A DNA stretch of 57,675 nt from Bowdeniella nasicola (lineage in GTDB: Bacteria; Actinomycetota; Actinomycetes; Actinomycetales; Actinomycetaceae): the NCBI RefSeq assembly GCF_001907295.1, contig NZ_MQVR01000005.1, positions 1-57,675 of the forward strand. The letters are read 5' to 3'. Below, piece after piece: positions 16,682 to 26,163 of this stretch. Within the stretch, counting starts at the first letter, position 1, and the number at the start of each line of letters is the position of its first letter. The notes below the pieces were generated by a model. That model ran no database searches, had not been told where the DNA came from, and saw nothing but the letters and a program-made list of their open reading frames with translations. The translations under genes were made by a program, and so were the position numbers.

Positions 16682-18565
16682 ATGAGCCAACTATCCCGGT
16701 TGACGTCAATCGACGTCCTACGCAGGATGACGCCTTCCGAACTGCGCGCACTATCGGAAGAGATTCGCGAATTCCTCGTCGATGCGGTCTCCAAGACCGG
16801 CGGACACCTGGGGCCGAACCTCGGCGTCGTGGAGCTTTCGATCGCCCTGCACCGGGTGTTTGACTCGCCGAAGGACCGGCTCGTATTCGACACCGGCCAC
16901 CAGTCCTATGTGCACAAAATTTTGACGGGCCGCACCGATTTTTCGGCGCTGCGCAAGCGCGGCGGGATCTCCGGCTACCCGGCGCGTAGCGAATCCATTC
17001 ACGACATCGTCGAAAACTCGCACGCCTCGACGGCGCTGTCGTGGGCCGAGGGGATCGCCCGCGCCAACCGCATCAAGGGCCTGACCGATCGCAGCGTCGT
17101 CGCCGTCATCGGCGATGGCGCGTTGACCGGCGGCATGTCCTGGGAGGCGCTCAATACAATCGCCGACGAGGACGACACGCGCCTTATCGTCGTCATCAAC
17201 GACAATGGCCGGTCCTATGAGCCGACGATCGGTGGCCTCGCCCATCACCTCGACGCGCTGCGCACGGCGCGCGGGTACGAAAAGTTCCTCGACTGGGGCA
17301 AGCGCACGCTGAAGAAGGGCGGCACTCCCGGTAACATGGCCTATGACGCGCTGCACGGGTTGAAAAAGGGCGTCAAGGACGTCATCGCGCCGCAGGGCTT
17401 TTTCGAAAACCTCGGCATCAAGTACATCGGCCCGGTTGACGGACACGATCCGATCGCGGTCGAGTTCGCGCTCACGCGCGCCAAGGCGTTCGGCGGTCCG
17501 GTCCTCGTGCACGTCATCACGGAAAAGGGGCGCGGCTACCGCCATGCGGAAAACCACGTCGCCGACCGCTTCCACGCCGTCGGCGTTATCCACCCCGAAA
17601 CCGGCCTGCCGGTCGCGCCGTCGCGCTTCGGCTGGACGTCGGTTTTCGCTGAAGAGATGGTGAAGGTCGCGCGCAAACGCGCCGACGTCGTCGGGATCAC
17701 CGCGGCGATGCTGCACCCCGTGGGCCTTGCGCCGATGCGCGAGGAATTCCCCGACCGTGTCTTTGACGTCGGCATCGCCGAGCAGCATGCCGTGACGTCC
17801 GCCGCGGGCCTCGCGTTTGGTGGCATGCACCCGGTCTTTGCCGTCTACGCGACGTTCCTCAACCGCGCCTATGACCAGCTGCTCCTGGACGTGGCGCTGC
17901 ACAAGGCGCCGGTGACGTTCATGCTCGACCGCGCGGGCATCACGGGCGATGACGGCGCCTCGCACAACGGCATGTGGGATCTCGCGCTCATGCGTACGGT
18001 ACCGGGCATCCGGGTCGCCGTGCCGCGCGATGGCGATGAGCTTGTCGCCCAGTTCCACGAGGCGCTCGACGAAGACGGCGGGCCGACGCTCGTGCGCTAC
18101 CCGAAGGGCTCGCTGCCCGAGGCGCTGCCGGCGCAGCGCTCGATCGGCGAAGGCTATGATCGCGTCGACGTGCTGTCGGAAGCGCAGGGCGAGGAGGGCG
18201 CCCGCCGCGTCCTCGTCGTGGGCCTTGGTCCGTTTGCGCCGACCGCGGTCGCCGTCGGTAAGACGCTGGCCGGGCGCGGCGAGCACGTCACTGTCGTCGA
18301 CCCGCGCTGGGTCCTGCCACATTCGCCAACCCTCATCGATCTCGCGAGCGCGGCCGACCTCGTTGTGCATATTGAAGACGGTCTCGTCGACGGTGGCATC
18401 GGCGACAGCCTGCGCGATGAGCTCGCGCGGCGCGGCAGCGCGACGCAGGTCGCCTGCTTCGGCATCCCGAAGGACTTCCACACGACGGCCTCACGCGCCC
18501 AGCTGATCGAGGATTTCGGACTGACTCCGGAAGCGATCGTCGCGTCCGTGGGAACCGACGCATGA
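16682..18565 (+). CDS. dxs: 1-deoxy-D-xylulose-5-phosphate synthase
   Basis: This 627-residue thiamine-diphosphate enzyme joins pyruvate and glyceraldehyde 3-phosphate, the first step of the methylerythritol phosphate route to isoprenoids. Visible features are DTGHQSYVHK with the conserved histidine, the ThDP/Mg motif GDGALTGGMSWEALN...NDNG, the transketolase pyrimidine domain with GIAEQHAVTSAAGLA, and the C-terminal domain with DGLVDGGIGD. Length is usual. GAGGAGAGAA provides a strong ribosome site before ATG 16682. It leads a three-gene run, overlapping the transporter gene by ATGA, and is divergent from the S9 peptidase. Confidence 0.96.
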   Translation: MSQLSRLTSIDVLRRMTPSELRALSEEIREFLVDAVSKTGGHLGPNLGVVELSIALHRVFDSPKDRLVFDTGHQSYVHKILTGRTDFSALRKRGGISGYPARSESIHDIVENSHASTALSWAEGIARANRIKGLTDRSVVAVIGDGALTGGMSWEALNTIADEDDTRLIVVINDNGRSYEPTIGGLAHHLDALRTARGYEKFLDWGKRTLKKGGTPGNMAYDALHGLKKGVKDVIAPQGFFENLGIKYIGPVDGHDPIAVEFALTRAKAFGGPVLVHVITEKGRGYRHAENHVADRFHAVGVIHPETGLPVAPSRFGWTSVFAEEMVKVARKRADVVGITAAMLHPVGLAPMREEFPDRVFDVGIAEQHAVTSAAGLAFGGMHPVFAVYATFLNRAYDQLLLDVALHKAPVTFMLDRAGITGDDGASHNGMWDLALMRTVPGIRVAVPRDGDELVAQFHEALDEDGGPTLVRYPKGSLPEALPAQRSIGEGYDRVDVLSEAQGEEGARRVLVVGLGPFAPTAVAVGKTLAGRGEHVTVVDPRWVLPHSPTLIDLASAADLVVHIEDGLVDGGIGDSLRDELARRGSATQVACFGIPKDFHTTASRAQLIEDFGLTPEAIVASVGTDA

Positions 18566-19242
18566 GCGTTACTGACATGCGGGAGCACACGGTAGCCCCG
18601 CCTCCTGCCGCGCTGCGCTATGACGTCGTCGTCACGCTATTCGTCGGATTTTTGCTGCTGTCGAATATCTCGGCGACGAAACTTATCCAGCTTGATCTCG
18701 GCGGCCTGCAGCTGATTTTCGATGGGGGAGCGATCCTGTTTCCGCTCACCTATATCCTCGGCGACGTGCTCGCGGAGGTCTTCGGCTTTGCCCGTGCCAA
18801 GCGCGCGATCATCCTCGGGTTCGTCGTCTCGATCGTCGCGTCGCTCACGCTGTATCTCGTCCAGATCGCGCCGCCCGCGGCGGACTATCAGAACCAGGAA
18901 GCTTTCGCCGCGGTCCTCGGTTTTGTGCCGCGCATCGTCGCCGCCTCGCTCGCGGGCTATCTCGTCGGGCAGTATCTCAACGCCTGGGTCCTGACCTGGA
19001 TGAAGGGCCGCAGCGAAAAGAACCTGTGGGCCCGTCTGCTCGGCTCGACGGTGGTCGGTGAGGCCGCCGATACGATTATTTTTTGCACGATCGCCTTCGC
19101 GGGCACCCTATCGAGTGGCAATCTCGTGAACTACATCGTCGTCGGGTTCGCCTACAAGGTGGGCCTGGAGGCACTCCTGCTGCCGGTGACCTACCGGGTG
19201 ATCGGCCTCTTTAAGCGCTACCGAGTGGGAGAGTACCAATGA
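18562..19242 (+). CDS. Queuosine precursor transporter (YhhQ/QPTR family)
   Basis: This membrane protein of 226 residues has about six helices. The family signature appears in LLLSNISATKLIQLDLGGLQ, FPLTYILGDVLAEVFGFARA and the later GSTVVGEAADTIIF. E. coli YhhQ imports preQ0 and preQ1; relatives may carry queuine. The gene overlaps dxs and tgt by 4 bp on both sides, so salvage of a queuosine precursor followed by insertion into tRNA is the obvious role. No de novo queuosine genes lie in the window. The exact substrate cannot be read from sequence. Confidence 0.92.
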   Translation: MSVTDMREHTVAPPPAALRYDVVVTLFVGFLLLSNISATKLIQLDLGGLQLIFDGGAILFPLTYILGDVLAEVFGFARAKRAIILGFVVSIVASLTLYLVQIAPPAADYQNQEAFAAVLGFVPRIVAASLAGYLVGQYLNAWVLTWMKGRSEKNLWARLLGSTVVGEAADTIIFCTIAFAGTLSSGNLVNYIVVGFAYKVGLEALLLPVTYRVIGLFKRYRVGEYQ

Positions 19243-20465
19243 GCGAGGTCTTTACCGTAGGCGAGCGGCTCGCTACGGGCGGGCGCACAGGCACGATCCA
19301 CACGCCGCACGGCGATATTCAGACCCCCGCGTTCATTCCCGTCGCGACCCAGGCGACGATCAAAGCGGTCCTGCCCGAGACGATTGCCTCCCTCGGAGCG
19401 CAGGCGGTCCTCGCCAACGCCTACCACCTCTACCTGCAGCCGGGCCACGAGGTCGTCGAGGCGGCCGGGGGACTGGGACGGTTCATGAACTGGCCCGGAC
19501 CGACGTATACCGACTCCGGCGGCTTCCAGGTGCTCTCGCTCGGCTCCGGCTTTAAGAAGGTCCTGTCCGACCAGTTCGCGGGCAAAGCCAACGCCGACAC
19601 GGACGTCGCCGAGGACAAGAGCCGGCGCGCCCAGGTCGACGATGACGGCGTCTGGTTTACCTCGCACCGCGACGGGACGAAGCACCGCTTCACGCCCGAG
19701 GTCTCGATGCAGGTCCAGCACGCCATCGGTGCCGACATCATCTTTGCCTTCGACGAGCTCACGACGCTGCTCAACAGCTACGACTACCAGGTCGAATCGC
19801 TCGAGCGCACCCGGTTGTGGGCGATCCGCAGCCTGCGCGAGCACACGCGCCTCATGGCCGCCCACCCGGATCGGCCACGCCAGCTTCTGTTCGGCGTCAT
19901 CCAGGGCGCCCAATACGAGGACCTGCGCCGCAAGGCCGCCCGCGATCTGGGGGCGATGGAGGTCGACGGCGCGCACTTCCCGGGCTTCGGCATCGGGGGT
20001 GCGCTCGAGAAAGAAAACCTCGCGACGATCGTGCGCTGGGTGACAGAAGAACTGCCGGAGGACCGGCCGCGCCACCTGCTCGGAATCTCCGAGCCCGATG
20101 ACCTTTTCAACGCGATCGCCGTCGGCGCTGACACGTTCGACTGCGTCTCGCCCTCGCGGGTCGCCCGCACCTCGGCGGTCTACACGCGCACGGGCCGCAC
20201 GAATCTGCTGCGCAGCGAAAACCGGACGGCGTTCGTCCCCATCGACGAGACCTGCACGTGCTACACGTGTGAGAACTACACGCGCGCCTACCTTCACCAC
20301 CTGTTTAAGGCCAAAGAGATGGTGGGGTCGACGCTCGCGACGATTCACAACGAGCATTTCACGCTGACATTGGTCGATCGGATCCGCAAATCCATCACGA
20401 CCGGGGACTTCGAAAGGCTGCGAGCCGATGTTCTCGGAGACTATTACGGACAACGGTGTGAGTGA
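19239..20465 (+). CDS. tgt: tRNA-guanine(34) transglycosylase
   Basis: This 408-residue enzyme exchanges G34 of GUN-anticodon tRNAs for a queuosine precursor. The active-site acid lies in TYTDSGGFQVLSLG and the second aspartate in DTFDCVSPSR. The zinc site is CTCYTCENYTRAYLHHL. Two differences from E. coli Tgt stand out: the FDEC pocket motif reads FDEL here, and the GGLAVGE loop is replaced by FPGFGIGGALEKE. The segment before FDEL is also about 30 residues longer. These changes affect the base pocket and raise the chance that queuine, not preQ1, is used. It is coupled to the transporter by ATGA. Confidence 0.94.
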   Translation: MSEVFTVGERLATGGRTGTIHTPHGDIQTPAFIPVATQATIKAVLPETIASLGAQAVLANAYHLYLQPGHEVVEAAGGLGRFMNWPGPTYTDSGGFQVLSLGSGFKKVLSDQFAGKANADTDVAEDKSRRAQVDDDGVWFTSHRDGTKHRFTPEVSMQVQHAIGADIIFAFDELTTLLNSYDYQVESLERTRLWAIRSLREHTRLMAAHPDRPRQLLFGVIQGAQYEDLRRKAARDLGAMEVDGAHFPGFGIGGALEKENLATIVRWVTEELPEDRPRHLLGISEPDDLFNAIAVGADTFDCVSPSRVARTSAVYTRTGRTNLLRSENRTAFVPIDETCTCYTCENYTRAYLHHLFKAKEMVGSTLATIHNEHFTLTLVDRIRKSITTGDFERLRADVLGDYYGQRCE

Positions 20466-20559
20466 GGACACCGGTCGAATCGGTCGAAAGTCCCCTGGCT
20501 TTTGTGACCGATTCGTTACGGTAGAGGGGTAGTAACCGAATACCGAAGGAGGCCCGCTC

Positions 20560-22818
20560 GTGGCTACCGAAACCGCCGCCGCCGATACCATCCCCGAAGC
20601 TTGGCGCGGTTTTACTACGGGACGCTGGAACGATTCGATCGACGTTCGTGACTTCATCCAGCGCAACTACACGCCCTACGAAGGTGGAGCTGATTTCCTT
20701 TCCGGCGCGACGGAGCGCACCACCCACATCTGGGACGAGCTCTCCAAAATGTTCCCGGAAGAGCGTAAAAAGGGCGTCTACGACGTCGATCCACACACGC
20801 CCGCCGGCATCACCGCCCACGCCCCCGGCTACATCGACAAGGACGAGGAACTCATCGTCGGCCTGCAGACCGACGCTCCGCTCAAGCGCGCCATCATGCC
20901 CTACGGTGGCTGGCGCATGGTTGAAGGCGCACTGAAGACCTACGGCTACGAAGTCGATCCGGTCGTCCGCGATATCTTCACCAAGTACCGCAAGACCCAC
21001 AACCAGGGCGTCTTCGACGTCTACCCGCCCGATGTGCGCAAGGCCCGCTCCGCCCACATCGTCACCGGCCTGCCCGATGCCTACGGCCGCGGCCGCATCA
21101 TCGGCGACTACCGCCGCGTCGCCCTGTACGGCGTGGACCGCCTCATCGAGGCCAAGCAGGCCGAGCGCTGCGTGCTTGACAAGGTCCGCTCCACCGAGGA
21201 CATCATCCGCGATCGCGAGGAAAACACCGAGCAGATCCGCGCGCTACAGGAACTCAAGCAGATGGCCGCGTCCTACGGCTACGACATCTCCGGCCCGGCC
21301 AAGAACGCTCACGAAGCGATCCAGTGGCTCTACTTCGCCTACCTCGCTGCCGTCAAGGAGCAAAACGGCGCGGCGATGAGCCTTGGCCGTACCTCGACCT
21401 TCCTCGACGTGTTCATCGAGCGCGACCTCGCCAACGGCGAGATCACCGAAGAACGCGCCCAGGAACTCATCGACGACTTCGTCATCAAGCTCCGGATCGT
21501 CCGCTTCCTGCGCACCCCGGAATACGACGAACTGTTCTCCGGCGACCCGACCTGGGTCACCGAGTCCATCGGCGGCATCGGCAACGACGGCCGCACGCTC
21601 GTCACCAAGAACTCCTTCCGCATGCTCCAGACCCTGTACAATCTCGGTCCGGCCCCCGAGCCGAACCTGACCGTGCTGTGGTCGCCCGAGCTGCCCGAAG
21701 GCTTCAAGAAGTTCTGCGCCAAGGTCTCGATCGACACCTCCGCAATCCAGTACGAGTCCGACACGCTCATCCGCACCTCCTGGGGCGATGACGCCGGCAT
21801 CGCGTGCTGTGTCTCGGCGATGGCGATCGGCAAGCAGATGCAGTTCTTCGGAGCGCGCGTCAACCTCGCCAAGGCCCTCCTGTACGCCATCAACGGCGGT
21901 AAGGACGAGACGAGCGGCAAGCAGGTCGCGCCCGCGAGCGAACCCGTCGGCGAAGGCGTCCTCGACTACGAGGATGTGCGCGCCAAGTTCGATCACCTGC
22001 TCGACTGGCTCGCCAAGACCTACGTCGATGCGCTGAACTGCATCCACTACATGCACGACAAGTACTCCTACGAGCGCATCGAGATGGCGCTGCACGACAA
22101 GGAGATCCTGCGCACGATGGCCTGCGGCATCGCCGGCCTGTCCGTCGCGGCCGACTCCCTGTCCGCCATCAAGTTCGCGTCCGTCACCCCGGTGCGCGAC
22201 GAGCGCGGCCTCGTCGTCGACTACCTCGTCGAAGGCGACTTCCCGAAGTTCGGCAACGACGATGATCGCGTCGACTCGATCGCCGTCGAGCTGGTCGGAT
22301 CCTTCATGGAAAAGATCCGCGCGCTGCCGACCTACCGAAACTCGGTGCACACCCAGTCGGTGCTGACGATCACCTCGAACGTCGTCTACGGCAAGCACAC
22401 CGGCAACACACCCGACGGGCGCCGTGCCGGCGAACCGTTCGCCCCGGGTGCCAACCCGATGAACGGCCGCGACACCCACGGCATGCTGGCCTCGGCCCTG
22501 TCGGTCGCGAAACTGCCGTACTCCGAGGCGCAGGACGGCATTTCGCTGACCAACACCGTCGTCCCCTCCGGCCTCGGCCGCACCGAGGACGAGCAGGTGA
22601 AGAACCTCGTTGGTCTGCTCGATGCCTACATGGGCTCCGAGGGCTTCCACGTCAACATCAACGTCCTGAACCGGGACACGCTGTATGACGCGATGGAAAA
22701 CCCGGAGAAGTACCCGCAGCTCACCATCCGCGTGTCCGGTTACGCCGTGAACTTCGTGCGGTTGACGCGCGAGCAGCAGCTCGACGTCATCTCGCGGACG
22801 TTCCACGGTTCTATGTAG
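20560..22818 (+). CDS. pflB: Formate C-acetyltransferase (pyruvate formate-lyase)
   Basis: This 752-residue glycyl-radical enzyme splits pyruvate with CoA into acetyl-CoA and formate under anoxic conditions. The catalytic cysteine pair is C416-C417 ([12 protein letters not shown]). The radical glycine is G727 in [13 protein letters not shown] near the C-terminus. Length agrees with E. coli PflB (760). GTG 20560 follows a strong GAAGGAGG site. The activating enzyme starts 7 bp downstream. The presence of PFL indicates mixed-acid style fermentation in an otherwise aconitase-bearing actinobacterium. Confidence 0.97.
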   Translation: MATETAAADTIPEAWRGFTTGRWNDSIDVRDFIQRNYTPYEGGADFLSGATERTTHIWDELSKMFPEERKKGVYDVDPHTPAGITAHAPGYIDKDEELIVGLQTDAPLKRAIMPYGGWRMVEGALKTYGYEVDPVVRDIFTKYRKTHNQGVFDVYPPDVRKARSAHIVTGLPDAYGRGRIIGDYRRVALYGVDRLIEAKQAERCVLDKVRSTEDIIRDREENTEQIRALQELKQMAASYGYDISGPAKNAHEAIQWLYFAYLAAVKEQNGAAMSLGRTSTFLDVFIERDLANGEITEERAQELIDDFVIKLRIVRFLRTPEYDELFSGDPTWVTESIGGIGNDGRTLVTKNSFRMLQTLYNLGPAPEPNLTVLWSPELPEGFKKFCAKVSIDTSAIQYESDTLIRTSWGDDAGIACCVSAMAIGKQMQFFGARVNLAKALLYAINGGKDETSGKQVAPASEPVGEGVLDYEDVRAKFDHLLDWLAKTYVDALNCIHYMHDKYSYERIEMALHDKEILRTMACGIAGLSVAADSLSAIKFASVTPVRDERGLVVDYLVEGDFPKFGNDDDRVDSIAVELVGSFMEKIRALPTYRNSVHTQSVLTITSNVVYGKHTGNTPDGRRAGEPFAPGANPMNGRDTHGMLASALSVAKLPYSEAQDGISLTNTVVPSGLGRTEDEQVKNLVGLLDAYMGSEGFHVNINVLNRDTLYDAMENPEKYPQLTIRVSGYAVNFVRLTREQQLDVISRTFHGSM

Positions 22819-22824
22819 GGACAC

Positions 22825-23718
22825 ATGACCCATCCTCACGGCGGCATCGCCGGCGATGGCGTGACCGGAGAAGTCCGGCTCGAGCCCGCCGGCGAGGACG
22901 TCCCTCGCCTCCGCGGCTCGGCCGGACTTGCCGGTATCGACGCCGCGGAGGCGATGAGCCGTTCCGAGCACTTCGCCGCCGTACGCGCCGGCGAGATCGG
23001 CTCCTTACACTCCTGGGAGCTCGTCACCGCGGTCGATGGACCCGGAACCCGGCTCACCGTCTTCCTTGCCGGCTGCCCCCTGCGGTGCCTGTATTGCCAC
23101 AACCCCGACACGCTGAAGATGCGCGACGGGGAGGCGGTGCGCACCGATGACCTGCTGGAGCGGATCACCCGCTACCGGCCCGTCTTTAACGCAACGCTCG
23201 GCGGCGTCACGTTCTCCGGGGGAGAGCCCCTCATGCAGCCCGCGTTCCTCTCCCGCCTGCTCGCCGGCTGCAAACAACTCGGCATCCATACCGCGATCGA
23301 CACCTCCGGCTTCCTCGGAGCGAACGCGAGTGACGAGATGCTCGACAACCTCGACCTCGTCCTGCTCGACTTCAAATCGGGCATCCCCGAAACCTATAAG
23401 TCGGTCACGGGCCGCGACCTCGCGCCGACGATCGCATTCGGAAACCGGCTGAACGATAACGCGGTCGCGATGTGGATCCGCTTCGTGCTCGTCCCGGGCC
23501 TGACCGACGCGCCCGAGAACGTCGAACGCGTCGCCGATCAGGTCGCGCGCTGGGGATCCGTCCACCGCGTCGAGGTCCTGCCCTTCCACCAGATGGGGCG
23601 CGATAAGTGGGCGAGCCTCGGGCTGGACTATCAGCTATCTGACACGGAGCCGCCCTCAGCGGAGCAAACGGCCGCCGTCCGCCAGGTCTTCGCCGCCCGC
23701 GGCCTTGACGTGTACTAG
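22825..23718 (+). CDS. pflA: Pyruvate formate-lyase activating enzyme
   Basis: This radical-SAM protein generates the glycyl radical in PflB. The CxxxCxxC cluster site is in LAGCPLRCLYCHNPDT, followed by TFSGGEPLMQ and a TIM-barrel to the end. The full frame gives 297 residues, about 50 more than E. coli PflA; the extra N-terminal 45-60 residues have no family match. An internal ATG at 22954 (MSRSEHFAAV) would give 254 residues with GGAGG only 2 nt upstream. ATG 22825 has only a weak GGGA. I list the longer form but the start is open. It forms an operon with pflB. Confidence 0.93.
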   Translation: MTHPHGGIAGDGVTGEVRLEPAGEDVPRLRGSAGLAGIDAAEAMSRSEHFAAVRAGEIGSLHSWELVTAVDGPGTRLTVFLAGCPLRCLYCHNPDTLKMRDGEAVRTDDLLERITRYRPVFNATLGGVTFSGGEPLMQPAFLSRLLAGCKQLGIHTAIDTSGFLGANASDEMLDNLDLVLLDFKSGIPETYKSVTGRDLAPTIAFGNRLNDNAVAMWIRFVLVPGLTDAPENVERVADQVARWGSVHRVEVLPFHQMGRDKWASLGLDYQLSDTEPPSAEQTAAVRQVFAARGLDVY

Positions 23719-23728
23719 AAATAGAGCT

Positions 23729-24970
23729 ATGCAGGATTACTCTTCCGTCACCGCCGTCGTCCTCGGTGGCGATATCGGCGCCTATTCCGTGGCTCGTGCG
23801 TTCTTTCAGGCGACCGGTAATAGACCGACGATCATCTCCGCGTTCGGAGGCGGGATCGTGCGCGATTCCTCGATCGCGCGCCTGATCGTCGAGCCGCAGA
23901 TGGAAGACCACGAGGTCCTTCTGCGCCATCTGCGTCAGATCGAGGCCGCCTCGAACGCAAACCATATTTTCGCGGTCGCGAGCGCGGACTGGAACGTCGA
24001 GAGCCTGATCGCGCTGCGCGATGACCTGCCCGAGCGCTTCATCGTGCCCTATCCCGACAAAGCTACCGTTGCCCGCGCGACGGATAAGGCGAGCTTCACC
24101 GAGCTGTGCGTCGCCCTCGGGATCCCGCATCCGCGCAGCGTCGTGCGTGCCCCGGGCGGCCCGATCCCCGCCGATGGAGAGGCGATCACGTACCCGATCG
24201 TCGCGAAGGCAACCGATACGCCCGCCTATCACGAGGTCGAATTTGCGGGGAAGAAGAAGGTCTTTACGTTTGCCTCGCCCGCCGAGGCGCAGGCAGCACT
24301 CACGGCCGCGGACGCCGCCGGCTATGCAGGTGACTTCCTGCTGCAGGAATACATCCCCGGACCCGACTCGCAGATGCGCGTGCTGAACCTTTATTGCCAG
24401 GCAGGCGGCAAGGTCGTCTTCGCGGGGCTCGGCCGCGTCCTGCTCGAAGAGCACGCCCCGAGCGCGATCGGTAACTCGGCAGCGATCATCACCGAGATCG
24501 ACGAGGACATCATCGCGCACGCGAGCCGGATCGTGGAAGAACTCGGCTGGCACGGTTTCGCCTGTTTCGACATCAAGGTCGACCCGCGCACGGGCGTCCC
24601 GATGATCTTCGAGATGAACGCCCGGCTCGGCCGCGCCCACCACTACCTCACGGCCGTCGGCGCGAACCCCGTCGAGTTCTATCTGCGCGACTATGTTGCC
24701 GGGGAGGTCATCGATCGGCGCTACACGGTGGCAAAGGAAGGCCTGTACACGGTCGTACCGATCAGCCTGCTCATGATGTACACGCCCGGGGAGCGGGCGC
24801 GCATCGCGCGGCTTGTCGCGTCCGGCCGCGTCGCGAGCCCGCTGTTCAATACGTCTGAGCGCAGCCCGAAGCGGTGGGGATACGTGCTCGCCGCCTATGT
24901 CAACCAGTGGCGCAAGTTCCTGCGCCACCACCCGCCGACGAAGGCCGACCGGCCGGGCCTGGATCGCTAG
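23729..24970 (+). CDS. ATP-grasp ligase, D-aspartate ligase (Asl)-like
   Basis: This is a 413-residue carboxylate-amine ligase. Segments such as VVLGGDIGAYSVARAF, LLQEYIPGPDSQMRVLN, LLEEHAPSAIGN, GFACFDIKVDPRTG and IFEMNARLGR follow, in the same order, the D-aspartate ligase Aslfm of Enterococcus faecium as I remember it. The C-terminal KRWGYVLAAYVNQWRKF also corresponds. That enzyme activates D-Asp and adds it to lysine of the peptidoglycan precursor. D-Asp or D-Glu cross-bridges occur in several Actinomycetaceae, so a cell-wall role is plausible. The true substrate is unproven. ATG 23729 lies 10 bp after pflA; the stop shares CTAG with the convergent RNase D gene. Confidence 0.8.
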   Translation: MQDYSSVTAVVLGGDIGAYSVARAFFQATGNRPTIISAFGGGIVRDSSIARLIVEPQMEDHEVLLRHLRQIEAASNANHIFAVASADWNVESLIALRDDLPERFIVPYPDKATVARATDKASFTELCVALGIPHPRSVVRAPGGPIPADGEAITYPIVAKATDTPAYHEVEFAGKKKVFTFASPAEAQAALTAADAAGYAGDFLLQEYIPGPDSQMRVLNLYCQAGGKVVFAGLGRVLLEEHAPSAIGNSAAIITEIDEDIIAHASRIVEELGWHGFACFDIKVDPRTGVPMIFEMNARLGRAHHYLTAVGANPVEFYLRDYVAGEVIDRRYTVAKEGLYTVVPISLLMMYTPGERARIARLVASGRVASPLFNTSERSPKRWGYVLAAYVNQWRKFLRHHPPTKADRPGLDR

Positions 24971-26163
24971 AGTTTGCGCAGCGCCTCGGCAAGCGGGGCG
25001 GACAGCAGCGCGATCTGCCAGGAGCGGCTGCCCATCTCATCGAGGGCGGCTCGTACCGCGGCCGGGGTCGCGGGGAATTCCACCCAGGCAAGCAGGCGCT
25101 GATGCGCCGGGAGCAGCATGTTCTCGGCCGGGACGTTGTGTTGCTCGCCGACCTCGGCAACGACGGCGCGGATCGCGGCGAGCCGCTCGGCGGCCTCCGG
25201 ATGGGACTGGCTCCAGCGCCGGTGATCGGGCAAGCCCGGATTGCCTGAGCCGCGCTTGCTCGGCAGTTCATCCGCGGGCAGGGCGCGGGCGCGTTCGAGC
25301 GCGTCATGCCAGTTCTCGGCGAGCCGGCGATGGCGCAGCCCTGACATCTTCTTGATCTGGCGCGAGTTACGCGGATTCGCCTTGACGATTGAGATCACCA
25401 TGCGGTCGGGCAGCAGCCGCGAGGGGCACGTGTTCGTCTCTTGGCCGAGGCGGTCGCGCTCCCGCCACAGTTCGCGGGCCGCGGCTAGCTGGCGGCCGCT
25501 CTTGAGTTCAGACAGGCGAGAAATCCGCCGCCACTGATGCGGTTTCGGGGCCGGGGGCTCGAGCGTGCGAACGTATTCGAATTCTTCTTCGGCCCACGAC
25601 AGCTTCTTCGCGTCTTTTAGGCGCGCGACCTGGCGTTCCATGACCTCATCGAGCAACTCCACGTCGAGCGCCGCATAGATCAGCCAGTCATGGGGCAGGG
25701 GCCGCTGCGACCAGTCGACGGCGGAGAACTCCTTGGCGAGGCGGATGCCGAGTTCGCGCTCGACGACGGCTCCGAGGGAGACCTTGGGATCGCCGAGCAG
25801 CCGCGCGGCGAGTTCCGTGTCGAAAATCGTCTTTGGTCGCATCCCGAGGCGGTTGAGGCACGGCAGGTCCTGGGAGGCCGCGTGCAGCACCCACGTGACA
25901 TCGGCCATCGCATTGGACAGGGATGACAGGTCGAACAGGAATTCGGGATCGATGAGGGCCGTGCCGGCGCACTCGCGGCGCACCTGAACGAGGTAGGCAT
26001 CGGAGGTGTAGCGAAAGCCCGAGGCGCGTTCGGTATCGACCGCGAGCGGCCCTTTGCCGCGCTTGAGCTTCGCAATATAGTCGGCGAGCTCGGCCTCTTC
26101 CGTCATGACGTCGGGGACACCGTTGCGAGGAACGGAAAGGAGGGGCAGCTCAGTTTCGCTCAT
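24967..26163 (-). CDS. Ribonuclease D-like 3'-5' exonuclease with HRDC domain
   Basis: This encodes 398 residues. The DEDD exonuclease domain (about residues 30-200) starts with D43 and E45 in PLAVDTERASGF. ASQDLPCLNRLG follows in the middle, and it ends with DWLIYAALDVELL. An HRDC domain (about residues 235-300) and a second HRDC-like C-terminal region complete the family layout. The protein probably trims tRNA or other stable RNA 3' ends. It is the last gene of the glgX-treY-treZ-DUF3000 run, its ATG overlapping the DUF3000 stop by 4 bp. The DUF3000-RNase D pair corresponds to Rv2680-Rv2681 of M. tuberculosis. Confidence 0.92.
   Translation of the reverse strand: MSETELPLLSVPRNGVPDVMTEEAELADYIAKLKRGKGPLAVDTERASGFRYTSDAYLVQVRRECAGTALIDPEFLFDLSSLSNAMADVTWVLHAASQDLPCLNRLGMRPKTIFDTELAARLLGDPKVSLGAVVERELGIRLAKEFSAVDWSQRPLPHDWLIYAALDVELLDEVMERQVARLKDAKKLSWAEEEFEYVRTLEPPAPKPHQWRRISRLSELKSGRQLAAARELWRERDRLGQETNTCPSRLLPDRMVISIVKANPRNSRQIKKMSGLRHRRLAENWHDALERARALPADELPSKRGSGNPGLPDHRRWSQSHPEAAERLAAIRAVVAEVGEQHNVPAENMLLPAHQRLLAWVEFPATPAAVRAALDEMGSRSWQIALLSAPLAEALRKL

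Noticed and set aside
20495-20520. TTGTGA before pflB as half of a Rex or CRP/FNR operator
   Set aside because: The second half-site is missing: the expected TCACAA at the right spacing reads differently. One half-site alone is not evidence.
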